Source: a virus
Virus record (IMG/VR): IMGVR_UViG_3300042478_003167
Span: 1-30,667 of that record
Length of the DNA: 30,667 bases
Reading direction: 5' to 3' (one strand)
Part shown: piece after piece, positions 14,875 through 21,577 of the stretch
Numbering within the stretch: position 1 is the stretch's first letter
How the letters are laid out: each line of letters starts with the position of its first letter
Position numbers and translations under genes: made by a program
The notes under the pieces: generated by a model
The model's input: the letters and a program-made list of their open reading frames with translations, nothing else
Told to the model about the DNA's origin: nothing
Databases searched by the model: none

Positions 14875-15750
14875 ATGTCTCAATCAGAAGTACACAGCTA
14901 TCTGACCGAGATCGGTCGCCACCCGGTCCTCTCGAAAGAGGCCCAGCTGCGGCATTGCCAGCGCATCTACGCCTGGGTCCACCACGAGGCCGGCCGCGAC
15001 GCAGCCCCCGACCGCATCCGCCGCTCCGGCTCCCGCTCCATGGAGGTGATGATCCGCACCAACCTCCGCCTGGTCGTCTCCATCGCCAAGCGCTACCAGG
15101 GTCGGGGCCTGGACCTCGCCGACCTCATCCAAGAAGGCAACCTGGGCCTGATCCGCGGCCTCGAGCTCTACGACCCGACCCGCGGCTACGCCGTCTCCAC
15201 CTACGCCTACTGGTGGATCCGCCAAGCCATCACCCGGGCCCTCCACACCCACGCCCGCTCGATCCGCCTGCCAATCAACACCCACGAACTGCTCGCCCGC
15301 ATCCAGCGCTTCACCACCGAGCACACCAGCCTCTACGGCACCGCCCCCACCGTGCTCCAAATCGCCGAATACACCGACACCAGCCCTGAGCGCATCGCCC
15401 AAGTCCTCCAAACCCACACGCTGACCGCCTGCTCCTCCCTCGACGCCATCACCACCGAGGGCGGCACCACAATCATCGACCTCATCCCCTCCCCCACCGA
15501 ATCCAACGAAAGCGAACCGGACGAAGTCCTCGCCCTCGACGCCAACAAAGAAGCCGTCCAAGCAGCCCTCGCGGCCCTGAACCCCACCGAATTCCGGATC
15601 ATCCAAGCCTCCTTCTTCCAGGGCCGCACGCTCAAAGACATCGCCACCGAGTTCGGTTTCAGCCGCTGCCGCGCCGGCCAAATCCAAAAAACCGCCATCC
15701 GCAAACTCCGCATCACCCTGTCCCTCGCTGGCCACGCCCCCACCCCATGA
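14875..15750 (+). CDS. Phage-encoded sigma-70 family RNA polymerase sigma factor
   Basis: 291 aa. Region 1.2 lies at 4-30, region 2 at about 60-125 (LVVSIAKRYQGRGLDLADLI; TYAYWWIRQAITRAL at 109-123), region 3 at 130-190 and region 4 at 225-280. Region 2.3/2.4 matches cyanobacterial group 1/2 sigma factors almost exactly, so -10 recognition should be host-like. The region 4.2 recognition helix is unusual: GFSRCRAGQIQKTAIRKLR, where housekeeping factors have V-T-R-E-R-I-R-Q-I-E. This may alter -35 choice. It should join host core RNA polymerase and favour phage promoters. It overlaps the next small gene by 4 bp. Confidence 0.93.
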   Translation: MSQSEVHSYLTEIGRHPVLSKEAQLRHCQRIYAWVHHEAGRDAAPDRIRRSGSRSMEVMIRTNLRLVVSIAKRYQGRGLDLADLIQEGNLGLIRGLELYDPTRGYAVSTYAYWWIRQAITRALHTHARSIRLPINTHELLARIQRFTTEHTSLYGTAPTVLQIAEYTDTSPERIAQVLQTHTLTACSSLDAITTEGGTTIIDLIPSPTESNESEPDEVLALDANKEAVQAALAALNPTEFRIIQASFFQGRTLKDIATEFGFSRCRAGQIQKTAIRKLRITLSLAGHAPTP

Positions 15751-15932
15751 GCCCCTCCCCCATCGTTCCCCTGCGCTGGTACGAACTCTGGATGCTCCGC
15801 TTCCTCTCCCGCAGCCCCCGCATCCAACGCATCACGATTTGGCAGGCCAGCCTCGAGCCCGTCGCCCCGGCCCAACCCGACCTCGTGGAGCAGCTCGAAT
15901 CCCTGTACGAGGGCCCCCCAGCCCAGCGGTAG
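15747..15932 (+). CDS. Hypothetical protein, 61 aa
   Basis: Coupled to the sigma factor by an ATGA overlap. It has a basic aromatic middle (RWYELWMLRFLSRSPRIQRI) and an acidic, Pro-rich end. It could modulate the sigma factor, judged only from the coupling. No motif is recognised. Confidence 0.45.
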   Translation: MSPSPIVPLRWYELWMLRFLSRSPRIQRITIWQASLEPVAPAQPDLVEQLESLYEGPPAQR

Positions 15933-15960
15933 AGTTGCGGTAACTCCCCTAGAACGTCAA

Positions 15961-16338
15961 GTGCCCGCCAAGAAGCCTGTCCCCAGAGCCGAATTCTTCG
16001 CCATCTGCGAGGACCATTACCGGCGGGACGGCTTCGTGAAGTGGGCTGCAGTCGCGGAACAACTCGGCGTGACCCGCCAAGCAGTAGCCGTGCGCCTTGA
16101 GAAGGCAGTACGGAATGGCCACCTGTCGGAAGATGACTACAAGCGCTGGGCTGGAACCAAGGCCAGAGAGGTGTTCTCCACCGAGCGCGAGGCCGAACGC
16201 CAGGAGAAGAAAAGACGCACAATCGCGACCTTATTAACCCCAGAGAACCACGACTGGGTAACCAACGAATGCGCACGACGCCACATTCGGTCGGGCGATT
16301 TAATAAACGAACTTATTAACGGAGCCCGAATCAAATAG
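15961..16338 (+). CDS. Helix-turn-helix protein, 125 aa
   Basis: Starts at GTG 15961. Residues about 18-50 (GFVKWAAVAEQLGVTRQAVA) form a helix-turn-helix. A charged linker (EREAERQEKKRRT) leads to a C-terminal segment, TIATLLTPENHDWVTNECAR followed by HIRSGDLINELINGA, with ribbon-helix-helix character. The last third is less GC-rich than the rest. It is probably a DNA-binding regulator and is the last gene before the large non-coding region. Confidence 0.62.
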   Translation: MPAKKPVPRAEFFAICEDHYRRDGFVKWAAVAEQLGVTRQAVAVRLEKAVRNGHLSEDDYKRWAGTKAREVFSTEREAERQEKKRRTIATLLTPENHDWVTNECARRHIRSGDLINELINGARIK

Positions 16339-16403
16339 GCGAATACCAACACATACATATTAAATTTTTACTGGCCCGGCGATGTGCAATCACTCGCCCC
16401 CAT

Positions 16404-16428
16404 GTCTCACGGCAAGACTCAGTGAGAC
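16404..16428. promoter_or_regulatory. Inverted repeat in the large intergenic region
   Basis: GTCTCAC (16404-16410) and GTGAGAC (16422-16428) with an 11-nt spacer, 20 bp upstream of the first tandem promoter. It could be an operator or a weak hairpin. The rest of 16339-16448 shows only an AT-rich patch (16360-16372) and nothing else recognisable. Confidence 0.4.
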
Positions 16429-16448
16429 CCAGGGTTTTCCGCAGGGGG

Positions 16449-16477
16449 TTGACGGGTGCGCCGAGTTGCCGTAGGAT
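16449..16477 (+). promoter_or_regulatory. Tandem promoter unit 1
   Basis: TTGACG (16449-16454), 17-bp spacer, TAGGAT (16472-16477): close to the sigma-70 consensus. The predicted start is followed at once by a hairpin ACGCGCG/CGCGCGT. Confidence 0.65.
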
Positions 16478-16547
16478 GCTCTCACGCGCGCACGCGCCGC
16501 GCGTTCTATCTCTGCCCGAGCATCCCCACGGGCTCGCTCTGCAGGGG

Positions 16548-16577
16548 TTGACGGATCGCCCGATTACCCCTTACCTT
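16548..16577 (+). promoter_or_regulatory. Tandem promoter unit 2
   Basis: TTGACG (16548-16553), 18-bp spacer, TACCTT (16572-16577). About 30 bp, from GGGG before the -35 to the -10, are repeated with one mismatch in unit 3. Confidence 0.55.
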
Positions 16578-16675
16578 GGTTTCAACGGATCGAAAGCACC
16601 CGCGGCCGTCGCGCCCGGTTCTCCGCTCTCGCTCCCAGGCCACCGGCTCGCCCGGCAGCCGCCAAACCCAGGGGG

Positions 16676-16705
16676 TTGACGGATCGCCCGATTAACCCTT
16701 ACCAT
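16676..16705 (+). promoter_or_regulatory. Tandem promoter unit 3
   Basis: TTGACG (16676-16681), 18-bp spacer, TACCAT (16700-16705), a near-exact duplicate of unit 2 located 128 bp downstream of it. A copy of the GATTCAGGAA motif overlaps the expected start region (16718-16730). Confidence 0.6.
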
Positions 16706-16711
16706 TCAGAG

Positions 16712-17253
16712 GCAACCGATTCAGGAAGCGAACATGCACTGACCCATAGCGCAACCGAACAAGCGCGGCCGGCCTGGCGGATCCCAGGAGCGATAGCTGT
16801 GGCAGCGTCCGGACTGACTGGGCGCTAGCTGTGGGCAACGGCTTTCATGCCGGCCTCACGTACGACCTGCTCGGATCACACCGAGCACGACGACCGGCAC
16901 CGACATACCCAAACGCCATAACGACGGGCGATAGCGGGTGAGGTGCTCAGTAGCCGATGGTTGGGGTGCTCATGGCGAACGCGGAACCTCCTGCAGAGGG
17001 GTGCTGCCACCGGTGTTTGTTTAGGGAGCGCTCCTGCAGGGCTCCCGGCGTCCTCCTAACCGAGGGCGTGGTGCGCCGGCCCCTTAACGCCCGGCCTGCA
17101 GGCATGGTGGTTCTGATCCACCCGGTGTCCGTCCCGCTGACTGACAACGGTGGCCGCGTGCCCACCGTGGCAACGAGCACTCGGCTCTGCTCAGCACGCA
17201 CAAAACATCTCCCCCAGAAGTTCCCCCTGGCGCACTGCGTCCGGGGGTCTTTT
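16712..17253 (+). ncRNA. Candidate large structured non-coding RNA (about 540 nt)
   Basis: There is no credible gene on either strand. Many local helices are visible: CCTGG/CCAGG (16773-16788); TGCCGG/CCGGCA (16848-16899) enclosing TGCTCGG/CCGAGCA (16868-16887); GGGAGC/GCTCCC near 17024-17046; GGTGG/CCACC (17106-17122); ACGGTGG/CCACCGT (17147-17168); GAGCA/TGCTC (17175-17192). It ends with a GC hairpin and U-tract at 17223-17253. It starts behind promoter unit 3. The ends are inferred from promoter and terminator. Large phage RNAs such as GOLLD and ROOL have this size and setting, but homology cannot be judged by eye. Confidence 0.45.
17223..17253 (+). terminator. Intrinsic terminator of the non-coding region
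   Basis: CCCCC (17223-17227) pairs with GGGGG (17243-17247), followed by TCTTTT. The stem has one mismatch above the five GC pairs. It ends the hairpin-dense stretch and lies about 50 bp before the next gene. Confidence 0.6.
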
Positions 17254-17301
17254 GGCTGAGGTGCTTTGCATCTCCATCCCTCTCAAGCTGTGAGTTCAGC
17301 C

Positions 17302-17535
17302 ATGCAATTCGACTCACGCCGGGCCACCTGCCCCGGCTACCTGGAGTTCATCTGGCGCACCGACACCCCCCTCCCCGAGGGCGCCAACCCACAAGCCATC
17401 GCCTACATCACCGACACCTACAGCACCCCGCGCAAGCCCTGGTTCTGCGGTGTCTACGGCATCCACGTCGTCGAAGGCGCCTCCATCGCCTCCGTCAAGT
17501 CCGAGCTGTTCGCCCTGATCGAAGCCGGCCAATGA
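17302..17535 (+). CDS. Hypothetical protein, 77 aa
   Basis: First gene of the small-gene island; ATG 17302 sits behind TCCATCCCTCTCA, a leader stretch also seen before the gene at 20176. The sequence alternates strands and a helix (WFCGVYGIHVVEGASIASVK). It overlaps the next gene by 4 bp. Function is unknown. Confidence 0.6.
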   Translation: MQFDSRRATCPGYLEFIWRTDTPLPEGANPQAIAYITDTYSTPRKPWFCGVYGIHVVEGASIASVKSELFALIEAGQ

Positions 17536-17762
17536 TCACCACCCACGCCACCGAGCACGACTTCTCCCGTTGGGAAGCTCACGCCAAAACCCTCGACGCC
17601 TACTCCCTCCGCTACGTCATCTCCGACTGCAAGCAAGCTGCAGCCGGCATGTTCGGGTGGAATCCTTCCCGCGAGGGCTACTACCTCGACCAAGCCGCCA
17701 CCTACGGCATGGAACTGACGCGCCGCAACCGCCAGCTCCCGCCCGCCTTGCGCCACCGCTAA
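17532..17762 (+). CDS. Small conserved phage protein, 76 aa
   Basis: Coupled to the previous gene by ATGA. The pattern DCKQAAAGM...GYYLDQAATYGMELTRR is common in small proteins of many tailed phages; none is characterised to my knowledge. Helical and soluble. Confidence 0.6.
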   Translation: MITTHATEHDFSRWEAHAKTLDAYSLRYVISDCKQAAAGMFGWNPSREGYYLDQAATYGMELTRRNRQLPPALRHR

Positions 17763-17764
17763 CC

Positions 17765-17777
17765 GATTCAGGAACTG
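17765..17777. repeat. Dispersed 13-bp motif, perfect copy
   Basis: GATTCAGGAACTG, the reverse complement of CAGTTCCTGAATC. It lies between two genes, 9 bp before ATG 17786. Other copies or near-copies lie at 1319, 4900, 7875, 10061, 16718, 19738, 21433 and 26166. A candidate operator. Confidence 0.45.
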
Positions 17778-17785
17778 CACACGCC

Positions 17786-17953
17786 ATGACCGCAACGCTC
17801 CACATCCATCCGGAGGACTTCGACGCCCTCCTCAAATACTTCGCTCGCGCAAACCAGCTCCATTACGACGGCTACTGCACCGAGGACGAGTTCAACACCG
17901 TGCAGGACTACATCGACCAGATCAAAGACCTCGCCCTGAACTACCGCCAATGA
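17786..17953 (+). CDS. Hypothetical protein, 55 aa
   Basis: ATG 17786 lies behind the 13-bp motif. Mostly helical and acidic (FDALLKYFARANQLHYDGYC). Overlaps the next gene by 4 bp. Not recognised. Confidence 0.5.
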   Translation: MTATLHIHPEDFDALLKYFARANQLHYDGYCTEDEFNTVQDYIDQIKDLALNYRQ

Positions 17954-18153
17954 AAACCCACTTCCACGATCCGGCCCAACCACCTGTCACTCCCGAGCAA
18001 CTGCGCTCCGTAGGTGTGGACCCCACCGACCTCTATTGGTCCGGCACGTTCCGCTCGTGGCGCTTCGCTGGCGCCACTGCCAGCCGCTCCCCTTACTTCT
18101 CCACCGGCCAGATCCTCCACGAGCTCGGCCTCACCCCCGACCCCCGCGCCTGA
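17950..18153 (+). CDS. Hypothetical protein, 67 aa
   Basis: Coupled to the previous gene by ATGA. Contains a TPEQLRSVGVDPTDLYWSG segment and a Ser/aromatic-rich middle. No known motif. Confidence 0.5.
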   Translation: MKTHFHDPAQPPVTPEQLRSVGVDPTDLYWSGTFRSWRFAGATASRSPYFSTGQILHELGLTPDPRA

Positions 18154-18158
18154 CAACC

Positions 18159-18443
18159 ATGCTCATCATCGACACCTGCTCCGGCACCGTCCTCGCCGCC
18201 GAGTACTGCGTCCTCGTGCCTGACGCCGCCCTCACCGAGGCCGAATGGGACGCCCTCGACGCCATGTCCGACAGCGAAGTGTCCGCCCTCGCCCGAGAGC
18301 GTGGCCGGCCAATCCTTCCGGACGCTCAAGCCCTCGACGCTGTCGCGGAGTTCTTGTCCGGTGAGGACTGGTCCTCCGAATACATCGAAGCAGTAGCTGA
18401 CACGGTCCGCGCCACAGGCCGCACCATCGCCGACCTGCCATGA
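18159..18443 (+). CDS. Hypothetical acidic protein, 94 aa
   Basis: ATG 18159 is 5 bp after the previous stop. It opens with LIIDTCSGTVLAAEYCVLV and continues into an acidic helix with SDSEVSALARERGRPIL, a pattern shared by small uncharacterised phage proteins. It overlaps the next gene by 4 bp. Confidence 0.6.
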   Translation: MLIIDTCSGTVLAAEYCVLVPDAALTEAEWDALDAMSDSEVSALARERGRPILPDAQALDAVAEFLSGEDWSSEYIEAVADTVRATGRTIADLP

Positions 18444-18640
18444 CCATCACCTTCTCCCGATCCCACGGCGGCTATGTCGTCCGCCTCGACCGCAACCTGA
18501 TCGGCCTACTGCTGGCGCCGCGCCCCCACGAACAGGACTGGCGCATCCTCACCGAGCACGGCGACTGCGCCAGCGCCCCCACGTTGCAGGACGCCAAGCG
18601 CCTCGCCGCCGACTTCCTCATCCTCGATCACGCCGCCTAA
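18440..18640 (+). CDS. Hypothetical protein, 66 aa
   Basis: ATGA-coupled. Beta-strands (GGYVVRLDRNLIGLLL) then a helix (TLQDAKRLAADFLI) suggest a small alpha/beta fold. Not recognised. Confidence 0.55.
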   Translation: MTITFSRSHGGYVVRLDRNLIGLLLAPRPHEQDWRILTEHGDCASAPTLQDAKRLAADFLILDHAA

Positions 18641-18645
18641 CCGCC

Positions 18646-19032
18646 ATGGCTACCCGCTCCGCCATCGGCTACGCCCTGCCCTCCGGCAAGGTGCGCGCCG
18701 TCTACTGCCACTGGGATGGCTACCCCGCCCACCAGCTGCCCATCCTCGAAGAGCACTACCCCACCTTGTCCAAGGTGCGCGAGCTCATCCGCCCGGGCTC
18801 AATGTCCGCGCTCCGCACCTCCCAAATCTGGGAGTCCGAAGCCACCCGCGACCCCCAACCCCTCTACCACCACGAGCGCGGTGCCGGCCCCTGGTCCGCC
18901 GGTGACGGCGGCTACGGCGACCCCCCGTTCTCCGTGCCCGATGCCGACGCCCCCTCCCACTGGGCCAAGTACGGCTGCGAGCACCTCTACATCTTCCGCC
19001 CCGGCTACGGCTGGTTCCACTACGAGCTCTGA
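18646..19032 (+). CDS. Conserved phage protein, 128 aa (MATRSxIG/CHWDGYP family)
   Basis: Begins MATRSAIGYALPSGKVRAVY followed by CHWDGYPAHQLPILEEHYPT, the hallmark of a family widespread in tailed phages and prophages. Its biochemical role is unknown. The C-terminal part is rich in Trp, Tyr and Cys (YGCEHLYIFRPGYGWFHYEL). It lies 5 bp after the previous gene and 3 bp before the next. Confidence 0.75.
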   Translation: MATRSAIGYALPSGKVRAVYCHWDGYPAHQLPILEEHYPTLSKVRELIRPGSMSALRTSQIWESEATRDPQPLYHHERGAGPWSAGDGGYGDPPFSVPDADAPSHWAKYGCEHLYIFRPGYGWFHYEL

Positions 19033-19035
19033 CCC

Positions 19036-19740
19036 ATGCCCACCAACCCCAACGGTCGAGTCCTCTACGAGGGCCCGTCCCTGCTCGATGGCGCCCCCAT
19101 CGTCGTCATCGCCACCGGCTTCGCCGAGCGCTCAGGCAACGCCAAGACCGGCTCGATGATCCAAACCTGGATCCTCCGCCAGGACATCCCCCCTCACCAC
19201 GCCTTCCGCGGCCCCGAGGGCGGCTCGGTCTGCGGCGACTGCTCCCACCGCCTCAATGACACCTGCTACGTCTCCTGGTGGCAGGCCCCGCTCGCCGTCT
19301 GGAACTGCTGGCACCACGGCGCCGGCTACGCCCCGGCTTCTCCGGCTGACTTCGACGACGTGCTCCTTCGCATCGGCTCCGGTGGTGACCCATGCGCTGT
19401 GCCCGAGCACGTCTGGCTTCCACTGATCAGCCGCGTAGCGGCCCACACCGGGTACACCCACCAATGGCGCAACCCCGTCGCTGCCTGGGCCCGGGGCGTG
19501 CTTCAAGCCAGCTGCGACGGCTTCGCCGACTACCTCGACGCCACCGCCCACGGCTGGGCCACCTTCCTCGTGACCCCTCCGGATGCGCCCGCCCCGGCCG
19601 GCACCGTCCACTGCGCCGCCTCTGCCGAGCGCGGCCACAAAACCACCTGCGCTGCCTGCACCCTCTGCGACGGCGCCACCACCAACGTCGTAATCCACGC
19701 CCACGGCTCCCGCGCCTCCCGCGTGGCCCTCCGTAACTGA
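19036..19740 (+). CDS. Conserved phage protein with Cys-rich segments, 234 aa
   Basis: Opens with RVLYEGPSLLDGAPIVVIA and KTGSMIQTWILRQDI, then SVCGDCSHRLNDTCYV and a QAPLAVWNCW segment. This order marks a widespread, uncharacterised phage family. Two Cys clusters (CGDC...C near residue 70 and CAASAERGHKTTCAACTLC near the end) probably bind zinc. No catalytic motif is recognised. Confidence 0.72.
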   Translation: MPTNPNGRVLYEGPSLLDGAPIVVIATGFAERSGNAKTGSMIQTWILRQDIPPHHAFRGPEGGSVCGDCSHRLNDTCYVSWWQAPLAVWNCWHHGAGYAPASPADFDDVLLRIGSGGDPCAVPEHVWLPLISRVAAHTGYTHQWRNPVAAWARGVLQASCDGFADYLDATAHGWATFLVTPPDAPAPAGTVHCAASAERGHKTTCAACTLCDGATTNVVIHAHGSRASRVALRN

Positions 19741-19759
19741 TTCCTGAATTGGTTGACTC

Positions 19760-19945
19760 ATGACCAGCCTCCGCCCAAGATCTCAACGTCGCCCCCGCGC
19801 CCCCATGCCCCCCTGGCTTGCCGCCGAGCACCTCGCCGGCTTCGTCCTTGGCCTGGCCCTCGCCGCCATGGCCATCGACCACGGAATGCAGCACCCCACC
19901 AACACGCTGCCCAGCCCTGTCCCCACCACCTACCCGGGCCCATGA
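19760..19945 (+). CDS. Small membrane protein, 61 aa
   Basis: A basic N-terminus (RPRSQRRPRAP) precedes one hydrophobic helix (HLAGFVLGLALAAMAI), then a Pro/Thr-rich tail. Predicted single-pass inner-membrane protein with the N-terminus inside. A copy of the TTCCTGAAT motif and GGTTGAC lie just upstream. It overlaps the next gene by 4 bp. Confidence 0.55.
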   Translation: MTSLRPRSQRRPRAPMPPWLAAEHLAGFVLGLALAAMAIDHGMQHPTNTLPSPVPTTYPGP

Positions 19946-20145
19946 CCTACTGCCCTGACCCCCGCACCCTCGATCCCCCGGACGAGCTCCCCTGCTCCCC
20001 ACCTCACCCCGTCTGGCACTTCCTCTCCGACGACTTGGAGCACGAGCACTGGGTCGACGACCCCACCGAGGTCGACGACTACCTCGCCGCCTACGCCGAG
20101 CGCGGCGCTCCCTTCACCCTGCGCCAGCTCCTCATCGAGGACTGA
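19942..20145 (+). CDS. Hypothetical acidic protein, 67 aa
   Basis: ATGA-coupled to the membrane protein gene. Rich in Asp, Glu and Pro, with a short helix (DDYLAAYAERG). Not recognised. Confidence 0.5.
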   Translation: MTYCPDPRTLDPPDELPCSPPHPVWHFLSDDLEHEHWVDDPTEVDDYLAAYAERGAPFTLRQLLIED

Positions 20146-20175
20146 GCGCCTCCATCCCTCTCATCCCTCACTGCT

Positions 20176-20541
20176 GTGACAACCACCATCACCCGGGCCC
20201 CCGCGCCCAGCGTCCGGCGCAAACGCGCCTACGTCCCAACCGGCGACGTCGGCCGCCACCTCTCCCGCGCCGCCGAACTCCAAGCCCAAATCGCTGAGCT
20301 CACCGCCCTCTACGACACCGAGCGCGACTGGCTCCGCACCCACATGGCCGGCCAATCCCTCGCAACCCTCGAGCTCGGCCCAATCCGCTGCACCCTCAAA
20401 TCCCGCAGCCGCTGGACCTACAGCCCCGAAACCCAGCGCGACATGCAGGCCATCGCCGTCACCCAGAAGTGGGAGCAGAAGCAAGGCATCGCGCAGAACG
20501 ACCCCACCTACTACGTCGCCCTCACCCACAGCGAGTCATGA
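20176..20541 (+). CDS. Hypothetical coiled-coil protein, 121 aa
   Basis: GTG 20176. A basic N-terminus leads into a helix (RAAELQAQIAELTALYDTER) likely to coil, then LELGPIRCTLKSRSRWTYSP and a charged end. Small proteins of this layout occur near recombination functions in phages, but no family can be named. Overlaps the next gene by 4 bp. Confidence 0.58.
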   Translation: MTTTITRAPAPSVRRKRAYVPTGDVGRHLSRAAELQAQIAELTALYDTERDWLRTHMAGQSLATLELGPIRCTLKSRSRWTYSPETQRDMQAIAVTQKWEQKQGIAQNDPTYYVALTHSES

Positions 20542-20738
20542 CTGTTACCCAGCTATCCCCAACCCAGCTGCACCGCACCGTCGCCTCCATGGAGCGCCAC
20601 GGCGGTGGCTTCTGCCGCGCCCTCGCTGGCGCCTGGTACCTCGCGGACCGCAACAACAAGGCCCGCATCGAGGCTGCCTTCGCCCACCTCCTCGCCGACT
20701 ACTCCCCCGGCTCCGGCTTCTACGAGGACGAGTACTAA
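20538..20738 (+). CDS. Small conserved phage protein, 66 aa
   Basis: The pattern FCRALAGAWYLADRNNKARI followed by AFAHLLADY is recurrent in small tailed-phage proteins of unknown role. ATGA-coupled to the upstream gene and 3 bp from the next. Confidence 0.6.
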   Translation: MTVTQLSPTQLHRTVASMERHGGGFCRALAGAWYLADRNNKARIEAAFAHLLADYSPGSGFYEDEY

Positions 20739-20741
20739 CCC

Positions 20742-20933
20742 ATGACCACCAGCTACCTCCGCCTCTGGTACCGCTTCGACGGCACCTGGCACAACCGCGT
20801 CTACGCCACCGAGGACCCCGAGTGGCGTAGCGCCTTCACCAGCCTCAGCGGGTCTCGATACAACGTCCGTATCGAGTACCTGCACGACCGCCCCACGCAT
20901 GACGGCACCAACACCTACTGCCAAGCGGCCTGA
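20742..20933 (+). CDS. Hypothetical protein, 63 aa
   Basis: Beta-rich and aromatic (LRLWYRFDGTWHNRVYATED). No motif. Its position in the run of closely spaced small genes supports coding. Confidence 0.5.
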   Translation: MTTSYLRLWYRFDGTWHNRVYATEDPEWRSAFTSLSGSRYNVRIEYLHDRPTHDGTNTYCQAA

Positions 20934-20941
20934 TCCACGCA

Positions 20942-21202
20942 ATGACCCCGACTTCGACACCTGGACCTACGGCACCGAGCCCATTCCCGGCGACAACACC
21001 TGGACAACGCCCCGAGCCCTACGCCCACGCCCGCTGGCAAGCCGGCTGGACCCATGACTCCGGGGTCTGGATCGCCCCCGACGGCACCACTGCCGCCGAC
21101 TGGGCGCTCGAAGGCAACCCCTTCCCCGAGGACGACGGTTACCTCAACTGGGCCGATGCCTACTGGCACTACGAACACCTCGACAACTCCCCCACCCCAT
21201 GA
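20942..21202 (+). CDS. Hypothetical protein, 86 aa
   Basis: A Pro/Thr-rich N-terminus followed by a Trp- and Asp-rich segment (WTHDSGVWIAPDGTTAADWA). ATG 20942 lies 8 bp after the previous stop. Not recognised. Confidence 0.5.
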   Translation: MTPTSTPGPTAPSPFPATTPGQRPEPYAHARWQAGWTHDSGVWIAPDGTTAADWALEGNPFPEDDGYLNWADAYWHYEHLDNSPTP

Positions 21203-21241
21203 CCAGAGCCGTGCTCTCGACCTTTGTTCCCGCATCTCCCC

Positions 21242-21442
21242 ATGACCCAGCTCCCACGTAAGCGCGACATCCCCATGCAATTCCGCGCCAGCCAACGCAT
21301 CACGATCACCGTCCCCTACTCGGTGTTCAACCGCCTCAACGACCTCGCCCACAAGCAGGGGCGCTCGTTCTCGAACTGCGCCGCCTACTACCTGGAGCGC
21401 GGCATGGATTCCGTTTCTGGATCTTCTGGCCTCCTGTCCTGA
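21242..21442 (+). CDS. CopG/ribbon-helix-helix-like protein, 66 aa
   Basis: Residues about 15-55: RITITVPYSVFNRLNDLAHK then GRSFSNCAAYYLERGM, the strand-helix-helix arrangement of CopG-type DNA-binding proteins. ATG 21242 was chosen; ATG 21275 would remove a basic leader. It lies directly before the DUF932 promoter and may control it. Confidence 0.62.
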   Translation: MTQLPRKRDIPMQFRASQRITITVPYSVFNRLNDLAHKQGRSFSNCAAYYLERGMDSVSGSSGLLS

Positions 21443-21447
21443 ATGGG

Positions 21448-21476
21448 TTGACCATTCATCCCATCCGCTCTACCTT
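21448..21476 (+). promoter_or_regulatory. Promoter upstream of the DUF932 gene
   Basis: TTGACC (21448-21453), 17-bp spacer, TACCTT (21471-21476), preceded by TCCTGAATGGG. The leader that follows contains CCGAGG/CCTCGG (21505-21522), a 6-bp hairpin. Confidence 0.6.
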
Positions 21477-21577
21477 CTCCTAGGTGGGCCGCACGCCCGT
21501 CCTCCCGAGGGGTGCGCCTCGGTCATCAACGCGCCCTCATCCACCCAGCGCTCGCCGCTGATCTCTCACCCCATGCA

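Noticed and set aside
14884-15735. Long minus-strand open frame opposite the sigma factor gene.
   Set aside because: Gly/Glu/Val-rich shadow produced by the GC-rich codons of the sigma gene; no protein family features. The same holds for long minus frames at 11237-12025, 19132-19761, 27194-28102 and 29260-30285.
16957-17259. Plus-strand 100-codon frame in the large intergenic region.
   Set aside because: Rich in Cys, Arg and Pro without a helix/strand pattern, it crosses several hairpins and runs into a terminator.
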